Below, piece by piece: positions 1 through 11,101 of a stretch of 64,000 nt of DNA. The stretch's first letter is position 1. Each line of letters begins with the position of its first letter. The DNA comes from Corythucha ciliata (lineage: Eukaryota > Arthropoda > Insecta > Hemiptera > Tingidae). Below the pieces are notes generated by a model. It ran no database searches. It was not told where the DNA came from and was given only the letters and a program-made list of their open reading frames with translations. The stretch spans positions 38,840,751-38,904,750 of the forward strand of contig CM075942.1 in assembly GCA_038030265.1 (NCBI GenBank). Direction: 5' to 3'. The translations under genes were made by a program, and so were the position numbers.

Positions 1-690
1 AAACCAGGCGGCGGTTAGAGCCTCTATTTCGACCAATTTTAATTCAACGGCAACTTCTAATGCTGACTCCGTCCTGACGAAATCCTCGTGCTTCAGGTGG
101 TTTAGCAGACGGAAATCTTTGTTGCCTTCTATTTCCAGGTGCCAAAGTCTTTTAACGTAACTTCCGTCAACCAAGTTGGAGACTAGATTTTCTTCGTCAG
201 CTATGGAAGATGGCAATGTGATGGAAGTATTTAAAACAGTTTTTCAAATTTTTCAGCAGATAACTGACATCTGGGACAACTTGTATATTGTGATCGTTCC
301 ACACGAAATGCGATCTTCTATAGCCGTCTTTTTTGGCTTAAATGTTATGGAAACTCCAGAAACTCACAATTTTCCCATGCATATCCGACGTTACGCTTAC
401 AATTCGTAGGACGGAATCATCGACGAATTTAACAACTTCAAACACCAACTCACTTAAATTGCACCGTTATTGGTGCAGTATTGGTGCACTTGTTCCACCA
501 GTAGTTACGCTCCTTACGTGACAGACAACGACCTTTTTCCACGGTGTTTTCACTCCTCTCAACAAAGCCACGAGTAAGTGAGTGCCCAGCTTGGTTGTAT
601 CGCCTAGGGTTACAAAGCCTTTAAATTCGTGTTGTCGTTTAACGTAATCTTCTGTAGGATTTATTGCCATCTCGTCGATGGACAGGGCGC
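1..690 (-). pseudogene. P-element-like (THAP9-type) transposase catalytic region, fragment
   Basis: Reading the minus strand from about 690 downwards gives a segment with SIDEMAI, then GFVTLGD, then LLVALLRGVKTPWKKVV. This matches the start of the RNase H-like catalytic region of P-element/THAP9 transposases, where the Asp of the DEM motif is catalytic and a hydrophobic block ends in WK. Further down, after stops and frame changes, VVPDVSYLLKNLKN fits the family's conserved PDVxHLLKNLRN block (about 290-250), and KRLWHLEIEGNKDFRLLNHL with HEDF (about 150-60) fits the following helical part. Stops at about 467 and 340 and a frame change near 200 show that it is dead. It continues past the window start. 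The family call rests on motifs remembered from P transposases. Confidence 0.6.
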
Positions 691-730
691 AGTATCTGTT
701 GTAAAATGTGATTAATTATTTTTAGAATAT

Positions 731-1021
731 CTAATGAGACATATTACCCAAAAGAGCATTCAAAACAGGGGTTATGTTCGTCACAATTCGTTGGCACAAG
801 GAGTTGGAAATGTTCCACATCAAACTCAGAAGAGAATAACTGAGATTGTGCTTCAGTTTCATCATCGTCAGAAGAATTCTTGATTTTAGATCCAACTTGT
901 GGGATTGTCTTCTATCAACAACAATTTTGGACGATAAATTAACTAGAAAGTCTAATATTTCAATGGAAGGAATTCCTGTTAGAGTAGCCACTTTTTTGTT
1001 ACAGTCGATATTCATCGCCAA
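731..1021 (-). pseudogene. Helix-turn-helix N-terminal domain of a THAP/DDE-type transposase, fragment
   Basis: A 96-residue minus-strand frame reads TLTGIPSIEILDFLVNL, then LDLKSRILLTMMKLKHNLSYS, then SNSLCQRIVTNITPVL. This is the pattern (FTGIPS...LLTLMKLKLNLS...S..T..RI) of the HTH_Tnp_4-like domain that precedes the DDE domain in THAP/ISL2EU-type insect transposases. The expected DDE domain does not follow; P-element-like sequence follows about 40 bases further on the same strand. The two may be separate fossils or parts of one chimeric transposase. The frame has no recognisable start or splice sites and I treat it as a remnant. Confidence 0.5.
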
Positions 1022-1530
1022 CGTTAACTTGACAGGCCTTATCCATTGTTTGCGGAAGCAAGAGGTCCTGTAGAGCTTCGGCTGCTATCTATAATCTTTC
1101 AAGCTGTACGACAGAAGAATCAGTGACACATTCGCTGCATTCGATTTCCGTGATCGAGTGGGTAGCAACGTCGACAGCTTCCCGCTACGTAATCGTATCC
1201 GATCGCAGCAGTTTTCTCTTGATTAACTCCCACGAAACCACGAAAATGTACCATCATGTCTTTCGGTTTTCATCTGGAGGAATTCCGGTTAGTATTGCGA
1301 CTTTTTTTTCGCCGTCGACGTTTGCGTGCGACGTTTTTTTCGCTGCCGATTTGAAAAGAGAGTCATCGACGTTAACTTCATACGACATATCCATTTTCTG
1401 TGGAAGCTAGAGGTTCAGAAGAGCTTCAGCTGCTATCTATAATCTTTCAAGCTGTACGACAGAAGAATCGGAGCCACATTCACTGTTTTCCGCGATAAAG
1501 TCTGCAGCAACATCGATAGTTTACAGCCTA
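968..1530. repeat. Imperfect tandem duplication of about 310-350 bp
   Basis: A block at about 969-1180 recurs at about 1279-1525. Shared stretches include GGAATTCC followed by GTTAG, and a nearly exact 50-base run containing CTGCTATCTATAATCTTTCA, at about 1078 and 1428. On the minus strand both copies contain the segment encoding the lead-in to the LTGIP motif of the transposase domain above, so this is a partial tandem duplication of that transposase's upstream coding region. A separate 30-base echo (TTTTCTCTTGATTAACTCCC) is at about 1210 and 1987. From about 1530 to 2230 I see nothing else I can name. Confidence 0.55.
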
Positions 1531-2233
1531 AAAACTGCAAGCAAGGGTACCTAAACTCAACTGAACTAGAGAAAGAAGAAGGGAGTAGAAGAAGAAAAAT
1601 AGGAAGAAGGGCGTTCAAGGTATGACATTCCCCAACCTATCGTTGTTTAGAGGAACACACTCTGAACAGCCAGGAAAAATGTAGTTTTCTTGTGAGATAT
1701 GTTTTTTGCGTTTCGGTAAATTTAATTCCACGAAACATGTACCAATTCTACGTTAATAAGATGAATGAAAATGGTAGCATGACGGGAAAACAGTAGTCAG
1801 TTGGCTTGAAGTGACGAGAACAGACGACCACGGTTTCTGACACTTTCATACCAAAACAACAGGCAAGCTCCCAAGCTTTTCGGCGGTCGACCATTGCATC
1901 TCAACTTTAGGGAAACGGTGAAACGATAATGCTGTGTCTCGGTTACGACACAGCTATCGTTCGATCGTATCCGATAGCAGCAGTTTTCTCTTGATTAACT
2001 CCCACTTTCCTCGATTGACATCCCGTCTGAAAATCATTATTTTCCACAATATCAAGGAGAAGAAGCCACGGAAGAGTTGAGCCATGGATGCTTACCTGAA
2101 CGAAAGACCAGCGAATAATGCGGAAAATTATAATTCAACTCCAAAAAAGCAATAGTAGTATACAGGATGTAACGGGAAAATGGGCCATAATTGAAATGGG
2201 TGATTCTACATCACATATGGGTCAAAAATGACT

Positions 2234-3557
2234 ATATGGACAATGGTCTGAATATTAACCGTTTCTGAGAAAATCGCAGTTTTCCTGATTGTCAATGCAT
2301 CAGGCGTTTTCTTCAAAACTCGGTCGTTATCTTTGCAACCATTGATGCTGGGAAAATTTCAAGGACACCGTTGGGAAGAGCAGAAAATTGCTTTTAAGAT
2401 GATCGTAAAGTTAGGGTAGTTCGTGAAATTTGGACGCTTCCTTGAACTTCTCTATTCTTACTTGTTATTCAGCCAGCTGTCATGTTACTGACAGCTCTCG
2501 GAGGAAGAGTAGGACTTCTGGAAATACTTCTACAATTATTAAGCTTTCAAATGACCTGCTTGGTTCGAGGTTTTGTCTTTATTCCTTCTGAGATACAGCT
2601 CGAAATACTTGAAAACTCGTCTAAAATGTTTGGAAACGTACGTTTACGATTGCCCTCGAAAGGGAAACAATTTGCTTCCGAAAGCTCTTTACGAGCCTTT
2701 TCGGTGAATTGTTCTCTCCGTTGAGTCCATTTACCTTGCTGGACCAACTCCAAAGAAGGTCATACTAAGTGCTTGAAACTGCAGGACACTGCTCAGAACC
2801 TGGGGGTTCTGATCTGTAGGATTCAAGGGTGGCTGCCAACTCTCACTACCGTCCCCACCCTCTCCTTTGGCAGATAATTTGTAGAGATTGATGGAAACAG
2901 ACAGTGATATTAAACTTAAAGCCAACTGCTTTGGCCGGGGGCTTAAATAAATGACTCCCTACTGCTAAGTCGTACGACCCTTTGGGGGGGGGGGAGAGAG
3001 AGAGAGAAAAAAACACACACGAGCAAATACAAATTTAGAACCGATTAGAATCCCTCACCAACCTGAGTGACATAAAGAGCATTTTTTTGAACGAATTTTC
3101 CCCGTTCTATGGCAATCCCAACCATGCGTTTCCCAACGATTTAGACAGGGGCTTCTTGCATTTTGAACTGCATCTCCAAGAAAAGAAGGACAAAACCCCG
3201 AACCAAACAGGTCATTTGAAAGCTTAATATTTGGAGAAGTTTTTCCTGAAGTCCTACTCTTCCTCCGAGAGCTGTCAGTAAAATGACAGCTGGCTAATAA
3301 CAAGTAAGAATAGAGAAATTCAAGGAAGCGGCTGTTCAGCCGAGCGTAAAATGCGTCCAAATTTCACGAACTACCCTATCTTTACGATCATCTTAAAAGC
3401 AATTTTCTGCTCTTTCCAACGGTATCCTTGAAATTTTCCCAGGATCAATGGTTGCTAAGATAACCACCGAGTTTTGAAGAAAACGCCTGATGCATTGACA
3501 ATCAGGAAAACTGCGATTTTCTCAGAAACGGTTAATATTCGGACCACAGTCCATATT
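2234..3557. mobile_element. Foldback-type element with about 380-400 bp inverted arms
   Basis: The block from about 2234 to 2615 returns as an imperfect reverse complement from about 3557 back to 3150. Paired landmarks are GAATATTAACCGTTTCTGAG with its complement at about 3520-3540, and GACAGCTCTCGGAGGAAGAG with its complement near 3260. The 530-base centre holds a run of Gs and GA dinucleotides (2984-3007) and no gene. Just outside the left arm, 2160-2170 has TACAGGATGTAACGGG, which resembles the CAGGGTGT ends elsewhere in the window; no matching right end is seen, so the right terminus may be lost. It is non-autonomous. Confidence 0.75.
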
Positions 3558-3729
3558 GGAGGCGAGCAGGAGACAAGTACGACACTAGCGGATATAATTT
3601 CAAATAAGATCGAATAGTTAGAACCGGTGAGGTTACAGAATCTGTTTATTCTCTAATGAGAATGCACTGCTCATTTTGAATTTTCGTCATTTTCATAGTA
3701 TTAGGGAGTTTGATTTATAGTTTTCTGTA

Positions 3730-5796
3730 ATGTATGTCTACTGCTCGGTATACGGCTGCAGTTTAACTGTAAAGGATGGGGTGAGCCTTCACCGTTTCCC
3801 CCAGCCGTCGGAATTCGTAATGCTAGGTGAGGGTTTGGAGAGGCGTAAGGTAAATCGTAAAAAACTATGGGAAGTAAAGCTTCGAATGGATAAGAGGACG
3901 CCTAAATATGCCATGGTTTGCTCCAGCCATTTCAACGCGGATGATTTTTTCCCCATTACCTCCACGCAATCCCAGGGTCCACGTAAGTTATTTTCACGTT
4001 TCATGTACTTTTGAAGATCATACATAATCTACGTTCATGCATTCACTGTACGTAGGGAGAAATCGCCTCAAAAAAACCGCCGTGCCTAGCAATAACTTGC
4101 CGAAATCGTCCATGTACCGTAGTCCTCACAAGGACCCAAGGAAAAGTCCGGCGAAAAGGAGTTCTGGAAGCACCGACATTTCAAGGCGGTGTCGTAATCT
4201 GTAAATATCGTTGTTATCAGTATTTTAACTGTGATTGAGCTTAAGCATGTCAAATTTCAGAATTCAATATCTCGAAAGCGATGCGGAGGGACACGCAAAT
4301 TTACCGTGCCCTGGACAACATATTTCTTGGGATGTAGTTGACAGGTAGTGTGTGTGATTAAATAACATTACCAACCAAGTATTTATATCGATTGAACACT
4401 AATAGGAATCCGGAATCTCCTTTTGAATTGCTTCTGAAGGGTAAACTCCTTGACGCCAATATTTCCTTTATTCTCTACATTAATTAAGTTTCTCCCTTTA
4501 GCGGCTGAGATAATTGAGGCTGATGCTCCTCATGCTGCAAACAGATCTCAAGGTGAGGAATAGGAATGACTTGATTTTTTCATGTGGAACATTTTAAGGT
4601 GTACACGTATTTGTTTTATTTTATTTTAGCATTAAATGGATGTTAATTCGGCTCGCGCTGGTCGCTACTATGCTGAGAGGGGGGCATTTTTCCTTGCATT
4701 ACATAGTGGAGCGCTGGACGCCAATACCACCAGAAAATTGGTAACCGTTTTAACCCTTCCAGGATCCGATCGAGGAAAATTAACACTTTGATGTAATTTT
4801 AGCGTGAAATAATTCAGGTTTTTCTCTTGTTTTTAGTATTAATGTTTGGTGTTCCACACAGCTCGCGCTGGTCGCTATTATGCTGAGTGAGAAAGGGGGA
4901 ACATTAGCCTTACAATTCATTGTTAAGCGCTGGACGCTATTACCGCCACAAATTGGTAACCTTTTTAACTTTCCCAGGATCCAACCGAGGAAAATTTCGC
5001 TTAATTTTTGTTCTTGTTATGTATTTCAATTTTCCATTTTTTCATTTTCAGTGTACTCATCATGGCGATGTTTGTGATTAAGCTAGGGCTAAGTTTTTCT
5101 GAAATTGCGTCATTTTTGCGAAATATTAGCAGACATACAGTAAGTCGCTAGTTTAATGAGTCCGTAGACATTCTGTTCAAGGCCCTATCTAATTGCGTTA
5201 CGTGGGTTCCGAGGGAGGAGATTCACCGCAATCTTCCGATTTGTTTCAAAGGTTTTGAAAATACGCGTGTGGTACTAGACTGCCCTGAATTCGAGGTAGA
5301 GAAGCCTCACTCTCTAGATTCGAGGATCAGAATGTTCAGCAATTATAAGGGGAGATACACGTTGAAATTATTACTTGGTGTATCGCCCGGTGGGTTAGTA
5401 ACTTACATTTCTCCCTTCTGTGGCGGCCGAGCCTCCGACTCTGCAATTTTCACAAATAGTAAACTTCTTGACTCACTAGAGAAGAGTGACGCAGTGATGG
5501 TTGACAAAGGGTTCCGAATAACCGCATTGTGCTCCTCTAGAGGGATACGTGTCATTCAGCCTCCTTTTATTAGGCACGGGAACCACCTTACATTGAAGGA
5601 AACAAGGGTCACGAGGAGAATCGCCCAAGCCCGAGTCCACGTTGAAAGGGTAATTCAAAGGCTGAAAACTTTTAAATTGTTCAAGTATAGAATTCCTATC
5701 ACAAAACTTTCCAAAGTTGATAAATTAATAAGAATTGTTTGTGGTCTCGTCAATTTGTCGGCTCCTACTTTATCCGACGATAAATTTACCGAATAA
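3730..5796 (+). pseudogene. ISL2EU-type transposase: THAP zinc finger plus DDE_Tnp_4 nuclease domain, degraded
   Basis: The first exon (ATG at 3730, donor at 3982/3983 within CAC|GTAAGT) encodes a THAP finger: C-x4-C near the start (YCSVYGCS), the LHRFP block, W of KKLWEVKL, and C-x2-H (CSSHF). Short coiled exons probably lie at 4055-4560. The C-terminal block (about 5053-5796) gives IKLGLSFSEIASFL, then DCPEFEVEKP (Asp 1), CGGRASDSAIF, VDKGFRI (Asp 2) and ARVHVERVIQRLK (Glu), the DDE triad pattern of Harbinger-like DDE_Tnp_4. An in-frame TAG at 5149-5151, between SRHTVSR and FNESVDIL, interrupts the helix-turn-helix part. THAP plus DDE_Tnp_4, with a YqaJ gene tail to tail, is the known gene content of ISL2EU elements. 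Element ends were not located. Confidence 0.75.
4645..5012. repeat. Two direct copies of about 155 bp inside the transposase gene
   Basis: The segment at about 4650-4785 (CTCGCGCTGGTCGCTACTAT ... CCAGGATCCGATCGAGG) is repeated at about 4860-4995, with a period near 208 bases and roughly 85 percent identity by eye. Both contain GCGCTGGACGC and AAATTGGTAACC. They lie between the THAP exon and the DDE region, so they are either intronic or a duplicated exon. No long frame spans both. Confidence 0.6.
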
Positions 5797-5867
5797 TTTT
5801 TAAATGTGTTTAACAATTATATGGTATTTTATTAACAATTGTACATAAGTTGATACAATACTACCCT

Positions 5868-6834
5868 TTACACCCACAGAAATAGCGTGAAATACGTATT
5901 AGTTAAGGTAGATGTCATGCTTCTAATGAAATCATGGTTTCTTGGCACTTCTATTTCCCACACATCATCCTCAAAAGATGAATACAAAACTAATACGCCT
6001 CGAGATAAATTGCACACAGCAAGCTGAAGCTGAACCTGCCCGTAATAGGAATGTTTCTCTTTCAGTCGATACTGAGAATCCTCCTTTTGAATGTACCTGC
6101 CAAAAGAGGTCAAAAATTAGTTTATGCATTCATTTGGGTACAATTGGTCGTTAATTACGGGCTTCGTGGCAGAATCACGTCCAGGCCATATTTAGCGCCC
6201 AAAATAGGACATTTGATCTCAAGGATCATTGTTGGCCTCTCTCCTTCGAAATAACCCCGTCTAGAGTACATCCAAACCACGGGCTATTCTTGGGAACGAT
6301 CAGCCCCGCAGGAACTACCTCCAACTCTGGATGCTTCCTTTCAAAAGCTTTCCTCGCCTTCGATTCATTCATTGTTCCATAGTCCAGAGCAGGCAAGTCG
6401 AGTTCAAGGGGAGACAACATGCTATGTGCCTTCTTCTTCCATTCGGCTGCTGGCGTACATCCTTTCCCCAGGCTGTACGTGTATAGGGAATAACATTGAC
6501 TGCCTGGAATGAACAAAATAACAGGTTGTTAAACACTCAATATATTTAAATAAAAGTAGGTATACGATCTAACTCACCTGTTATTCGCTTCTTTCTTTCT
6601 TTCTTCATGCCACAAGTCCCTTGAAAGCAGCGTGCTCCGGCATATAGAGAAAGTGTCAGTATTTTCCCAAGTGGATATTAATTTGAGGCAGCACAATTTG
6701 GCTGATATGGTCTCATCAGACTGCCACAACTGATTTGAGTTGACCACCTCAGACAATAACTTAAGACGATCGTCCTTGGGTGGCAATCGTCTACCTGAAA
6801 TTGAAACCAACTTTAACACAAATCTGAGTTTCAC
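5868..6834 (-). pseudogene. YqaJ-like recombinase/exonuclease gene of the ISL2EU element
   Basis: Exon 6834-about 6584 ends LWHEERKK at donor CAG|GTGAGT, where the family has WxxERxxRITAS. After acceptor TTCCAG (about 6504) the next exon carries the YqaJ core: GTMNESKARKAFERKHPELE, then PAGLIVPKNSPWFGCTLDGV with the catalytic Asp. A frame change near 6230 leads to ILEIKCPILGAKYGLD, the conserved E-x-K-C-P motif. A further exon (about 6127-5868, after acceptor TTTTGGCAG) gives YYGQVQLQLAVCN, matching the QxQxQL helix. YqaJ domains are lambda-exonuclease-like PD-(D/E)xK nucleases. The gene converges on the transposase gene with about 70 bases between stops. The apparent shift near 6230 suggests inactivation unless an intron bridges it. 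Confidence 0.75.
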
Positions 6835-7156
6835 TTCAATTTGAGGGCACTCGCAACAGATAATTACCTTTTTTATGTTTCGCTAACTGAGGCAGAACAG
6901 AATGTGTATTCCCCACATCGCTCGGCCAAGAAGTCTTGTTCCTACGTCACTTGGAAAATGAATTTTGACTAGAGAAACATCAAAACGTGTTCTTTTTATT
7001 GTATAATACACAAATGGCGTTTACTCGACTGATCCAAAAAGAACGAAATGCCGGTGAGCTACGCGTTTGTTGGGTGCTACTCGAGGGCTGGAAAGGACCG
7101 AGTAATCTTCTTCAGCGCTATAAAAGGGACGCGTGACATTCTACGTTAAGCATTTC

Positions 7157-7324
7157 CCAACGCTCGTTTCACACATACGCGGTTTCACGAGGCCCCCGCG
7201 TGAATGCCGCTTTCTCATCGAACCAAATAATATGTACCCCACATGAGTAAAGGTGTACGCGGTCACTAGGCGTCAGCCAAAACCGCGCCGCTTGAAACCT
7301 CGGATATGTGAAACGAGCCTAACG
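7157..7324. mobile_element. Short hairpin MITE
   Basis: GCTCGTTTCACACATACGCG at 7162 pairs with the reverse complement of CGGATATGTGAAACGAGC ending at about 7319. The interior is GC-richer than its surroundings, contains CCCCGCG and CCGCGCCG, and has no reading frame. The rest of 6840-7500 shows nothing else recognisable. Confidence 0.6.
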
Positions 7325-7502
7325 CGCTAGTTAAAAGTTAAGCCAGTTCAAAATTGACGGGATGGCAACGTGAAAGGGTTTGAAATGAAACGATTGCTCT
7401 GGTCCGACTATAGTCACCTATTCGCAATTACATTACCATACCGACAATAAATTGTGAACTGGCCTTCTTTCTTGAAAAACAACGGAAAACTCACTCTTGT
7501 CA

Positions 7503-7763
7503 TCACAAAGCCCTGTCTCCGGCATTCCGAACTCCCGAAGTACTAACTAAGCCACTTCTGCCGACGTGTTGCGGTTCAAGTGATTTCAAATCGCGAAATT
7601 CCTCTTGTGTGAATGCACTCACCACGTCAACGAGGTAATTTACATTATCCGAGCTCGACATCGTCGGGAAATGACGGGCGTCTGTCGAATTGCCACTAAT
7701 GAATCTTTGTACTAGAAAGAACACTATGATTGAAATAAGTTGCCCGATTTTTATTGATGACAA
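7503..7763 (-). other. Possible 5' coding exon of the YqaJ gene
   Basis: An 86-codon minus-strand frame contains MSSSDNVNYLVDVVSAFTQE and then EFRDLKSLEPQHVGRSGL. This resembles the N-terminal segment of arthropod YqaJ-domain transposon proteins (a short acidic start, then EEFxDLK and YGRxGL). It lies about 670 bases upstream of the next YqaJ exon on the same strand. No well-placed donor is seen before the stop, so the link is an inference. Confidence 0.25.
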
Positions 7764-7769
7764 GATGTC

Positions 7770-9430
7770 AAATGTTGAGTGGTTGGATACTCATTTTCAT
7801 TTTCTTTAGATAGCGGCGATCCTTCCTTCGATAATCCCCCAGCGTAGTCACTTAAGTTCCATTTTACGTAATTTTGATACCTTCAAAGCCATCAAGACTG
7901 AGTTATTGAAAAAAAAAAACGATTTGCAACAAGCTTCAAATATAAAACTTACATAAACGGGGCAACCAGGAATAAGAGACAAAAATAAGAGATAAAAATG
8001 CAATGCCAACTCGATCGTAACCTGGCGTGTCCTTTCCCAATTGAGCAACAAGATTAAACCTGTAAACGGGTGTAAGTAATTCTTTTTGGTCAATTTTATA
8101 TTGATTCGGCAATTGTTGGAATTTGAAATTGTAATTTACTTCTTTCGGGGTGACATACAGTAAGTGTTCTTCTTCGGGTTTTCAGCTATCTATTTGTACT
8201 TTGTGCTGGTTTTATTTTATTTACTGGTCCCCGGTAGGTCGTCGACCCCTGGAATTCTTTTTGCCGTTTACTCTTTACTTGTCATGGAGTTTTCAACGTA
8301 CCCTTCGGCAACGCTGGACGCTAGACTTCCAATCTCCGTGACTCTTCAGAGCGAGGAGGTCGCCGCCCGAATAGACGATTTCAAGGCCGAAGTTCGCACA
8401 TGCGCGCGACAGCTGACCAGGTATGATAAGAGGTGATACCAAAAGTGTCGAACCACATTCGAGATGGAACGTTTAAACTATCTCGGAAGTTCGCTAATAT
8501 TTTCGGGATATATTTAATTGCCCGGCTAAAAAAAGGGGTTTCCTGACAGCAAGTCCCCAGCTAAAGGTTGAATTCACGGCTAAACAATGTTTTATCCCGG
8601 TAAAATGCAAACGGCAAAATAAGGAAAAGCACCGCCTGAACGTGTGATCAAAAACGACAATTTTGCTAGTGTTCACATCAGAAAATGCAATTGCCCTGCA
8701 GTAAAACGAAAGGCCCACCTAAAAACCCCTAAAAAGGGGTTTGCACGGCAAATAAGGGATTAGCCCGGCAAATATGAGGTTTCCCCGACGAAGTTTTGAA
8801 GAAAGAGAGACACGATATCTTCAGAGTTGCCAACCGTTGAAAGTTCGTGTGTTCAAGTTAGCGTTCACTCGGCCCTATGATGATGGAAACAAATAAAATT
8901 GTCTTAAAAATTTAATAATAGCGTTCATGAGTTGTAAGTACAAAAATCGAAGTTGGTCTCACGAAAAATGAACCTTTCTACAACGTTGATAACGTCATGT
9001 TCCAAAGCGTTGCATATTTCTGGAAAAATGTGCACAGAAAACGAAAGCAAAATTCTTGAGGCAACCCAAAATTGGTTTTAGCGTTTCCGTTACTGATTGT
9101 GAAAACTCATCATTATTTATACTGAGGAAACCATTATTCCGCTGTTATAATAATTTATTTGTCGGTGAAATGAATTGATGGTCGGGTGACTAATTATGCC
9201 GTTCATTTACACCATTAGCCGGGCGTCTTCCAAATCTGTCGGGGGAACTCTTTTTTGAATTAACTGACGGTATGACTCACTTTTCTGCCGAGAACTCTCA
9301 CTTTTTTGCCGGGCTGAAAAATCCCACCCAATATTTTCGTTCCGTAACTAATTAAGTTGTACATGCCAACCTCTGTAGACTTTGTAACTTCGTAGTAGAG
9401 TGTTTTTACAAGGCAAATCAAGTTTCGAAT
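7770..9430. repeat. No gene; degenerate CCCGGCAAA / AAGGGG motif copies at 8515-9320
   Basis: From 7770 to 8500 I see no supported gene; a 90-codon frame at 8164-8436 has two hydrophobic runs but no family resemblance. From about 8515 a loose set of motifs recurs: CCCGGCTAA, CCCGGTAAAATG, CACGGCAAATAAGGG, CCCGGCAAATATGAGG and, inverted, GCCGGGCGTC and TTTTGCCGGGCTG (to about 9320). A short palindrome AAACCCCTAAAAAGGGGTTT is at about 8722. Spacing is irregular. Confidence 0.3.
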
Positions 9431-9990
9431 GATTGAGTGGGGCAAATACACGATCAACCTAGTTGTCAACTTGGGGCAGTCTTCAACAACTTTTTTAACC
9501 ACGGTCAACAACTAATCATGATTGCAACGTAAACAATTTTATCAGAATTCATATTGGTCCATACCCAAATGAGCCATACCCGATCAACATGCTTGTCAAC
9601 CTTGTTTACATTATTGCGTTTACAACGTTGACTGTTTGTGGGCAAGTGAATTCAAAATTTCAACCATCAACTTCCCCACAAACAGTTAACTTGGTTGTCA
9701 ACACGAATGTTATATTAAACTAAATTGACAACCAGATTGATCGTGTACGGGCCACTTTAGTTAACAAATGCTTTTCGGACGGCCCTCCAAACCTAAAAAA
9801 AGTTCCAAATTTTGCAAGTTGTGTAGATTTTAAGCCAGTTAAGCTCATGTTGCTATGTAAACTTCCTACAAATTTGAAACTTTTGTAAGTCGCCCGTGTG
9901 CTGACAACCCCCACAGACAGTCAATTTGGTTGTCAACTCGCAATTTTGTAAACTAAGTTGACTTCTAGATTGATTGTGTACGGGGTCCTT
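9430..9990. repeat. Array of TTGTCAAC motifs in both orientations
   Basis: The 8-mer TTGTCAAC occurs at about 9465, 9592, 9692 and 9928, with its complement GTTGACAA-like forms at about 9500, 9625 and 9725. Recurring contexts are GATCAACNTNGTTGTCAAC, CCACAAACAGT or CCACAGACAGTCAA, and GATTGATCGTGTACGGG or GATTGATTGTGTACGGGG. The arrangement looks like binding-site repeats of a transposon end or a decayed short tandem family. There is no gene in it. From 9990 to 10356 I see nothing recognisable. Confidence 0.5.
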
Positions 9991-10356
9991 GAAATATGAC
10001 ACGAATGGAATGAATGAACAATGTTTGATACTTCGATTTCCTTAGCAACAAACCCGTCAATCATCCGTGTGTCTAAACATAGGAGATGGCACCGTTCAGA
10101 AGTGATGGTCATATTTACTTTACAATATTTGACAATACAATAATAACTCCTGTCATCATTATTCCGGAGAAAAATTGAAAAAACTTAGAAAACACCATTG
10201 TAAACAATCCACTAAATGACAGAAATGGTTCGACAATGATAATACGATAACGGCCGACCTCGGAAACGCTCGGAAAACTTCGGGTATCACCGACCGTGAA
10301 ATCGTCTATTTATGGCGTGCCGGCGTTCACAACAAGACCAAATGAAAAAAGCCATG

Positions 10357-10560
10357 GGAGCGGAATACATAGTAGCCAACGTCATTCAAGTAAATCACTC
10401 TACAAAATCAGTATTTCTTGTCTTTCATAGTTGGTAACAATGACCTTTACTCCCGAAAGATGAGGGAATAAAGCTGGTGACTTTCCCTAGGGAGTAATAG
10501 GCAGGCTTACCATAAAATTTTGAAATTGATAAGGACTACTTTATCTTCGGGTTGTACATA
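10357..10560. repeat. Upstream copy of a 204-bp direct repeat flanking a 2.5-kb insertion
   Basis: The segment from GGAGCGGAATACATAGTAGC to GGGTTGTACATA matches 13093-13302 almost base for base. Differences are few, for example AATACATAG versus AATACAATAG and ATGAGGGAATAAAG versus ATGGGGGAATAAAG. The insert between the copies consists of a long-TIR element and a fragment of another. The repeat contains no frame or LTR-like ends. Confidence 0.85.
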
Positions 10561-10568
10561 ATAGTATA

Positions 10569-11055
10569 CAGGGTGTTAACATTAAGGTCGCACCACCGGC
10601 CAGGGTTCGATTCTGCAACTCATTTGCGGCAAAAGTTGTCCTCTGCAAAAAAAAATTTCACCCCGCACGAAGTCCGACTTTCTTCACTTTTAAGATTTTT
10701 TTCGTGTTATAGACATTGCGTTACTAAAACGACTGTAACTCGCTTATTTCTGGCCGAAAATCAAATCTGAATACACCGTTGGAAAGAGCGTTAAATTTAC
10801 CATCTTCCCAATGCAAAATAATATTTCAAATGTAGGATTCAGGGGACGAAAAATAAGCCCGAGTAGTAAAATGTGAGAAATTACGAAAATTTGCAGAATT
10901 TTCAAACGTTTTCAACTCCGACTGAATCTGTCGGTTAATCGTACATTGCAATCTTAAAAGTTGGTGTAGAACCTCAGCTTTCTTTAGGTCTAGTCATTTT
11001 TTTTAATTAAAAAATCGAATAGGTGAGAAAACCGCATCTGATTGAAAAAATAGGT

Positions 11056-11101
<46 letters not shown>

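Noticed and set aside
8164..8436. 90-codon plus-strand ORF with two hydrophobic stretches
   Set aside because: No family resemblance, an overlapping frame of similar length, and no splice partners. Chance cannot be excluded.
10595..10625. GGTTCGATTCT resembling a tRNA B box in the long-TIR element
   Set aside because: It occurs in both inverted arms of a DNA element and lacks an A box and cloverleaf.
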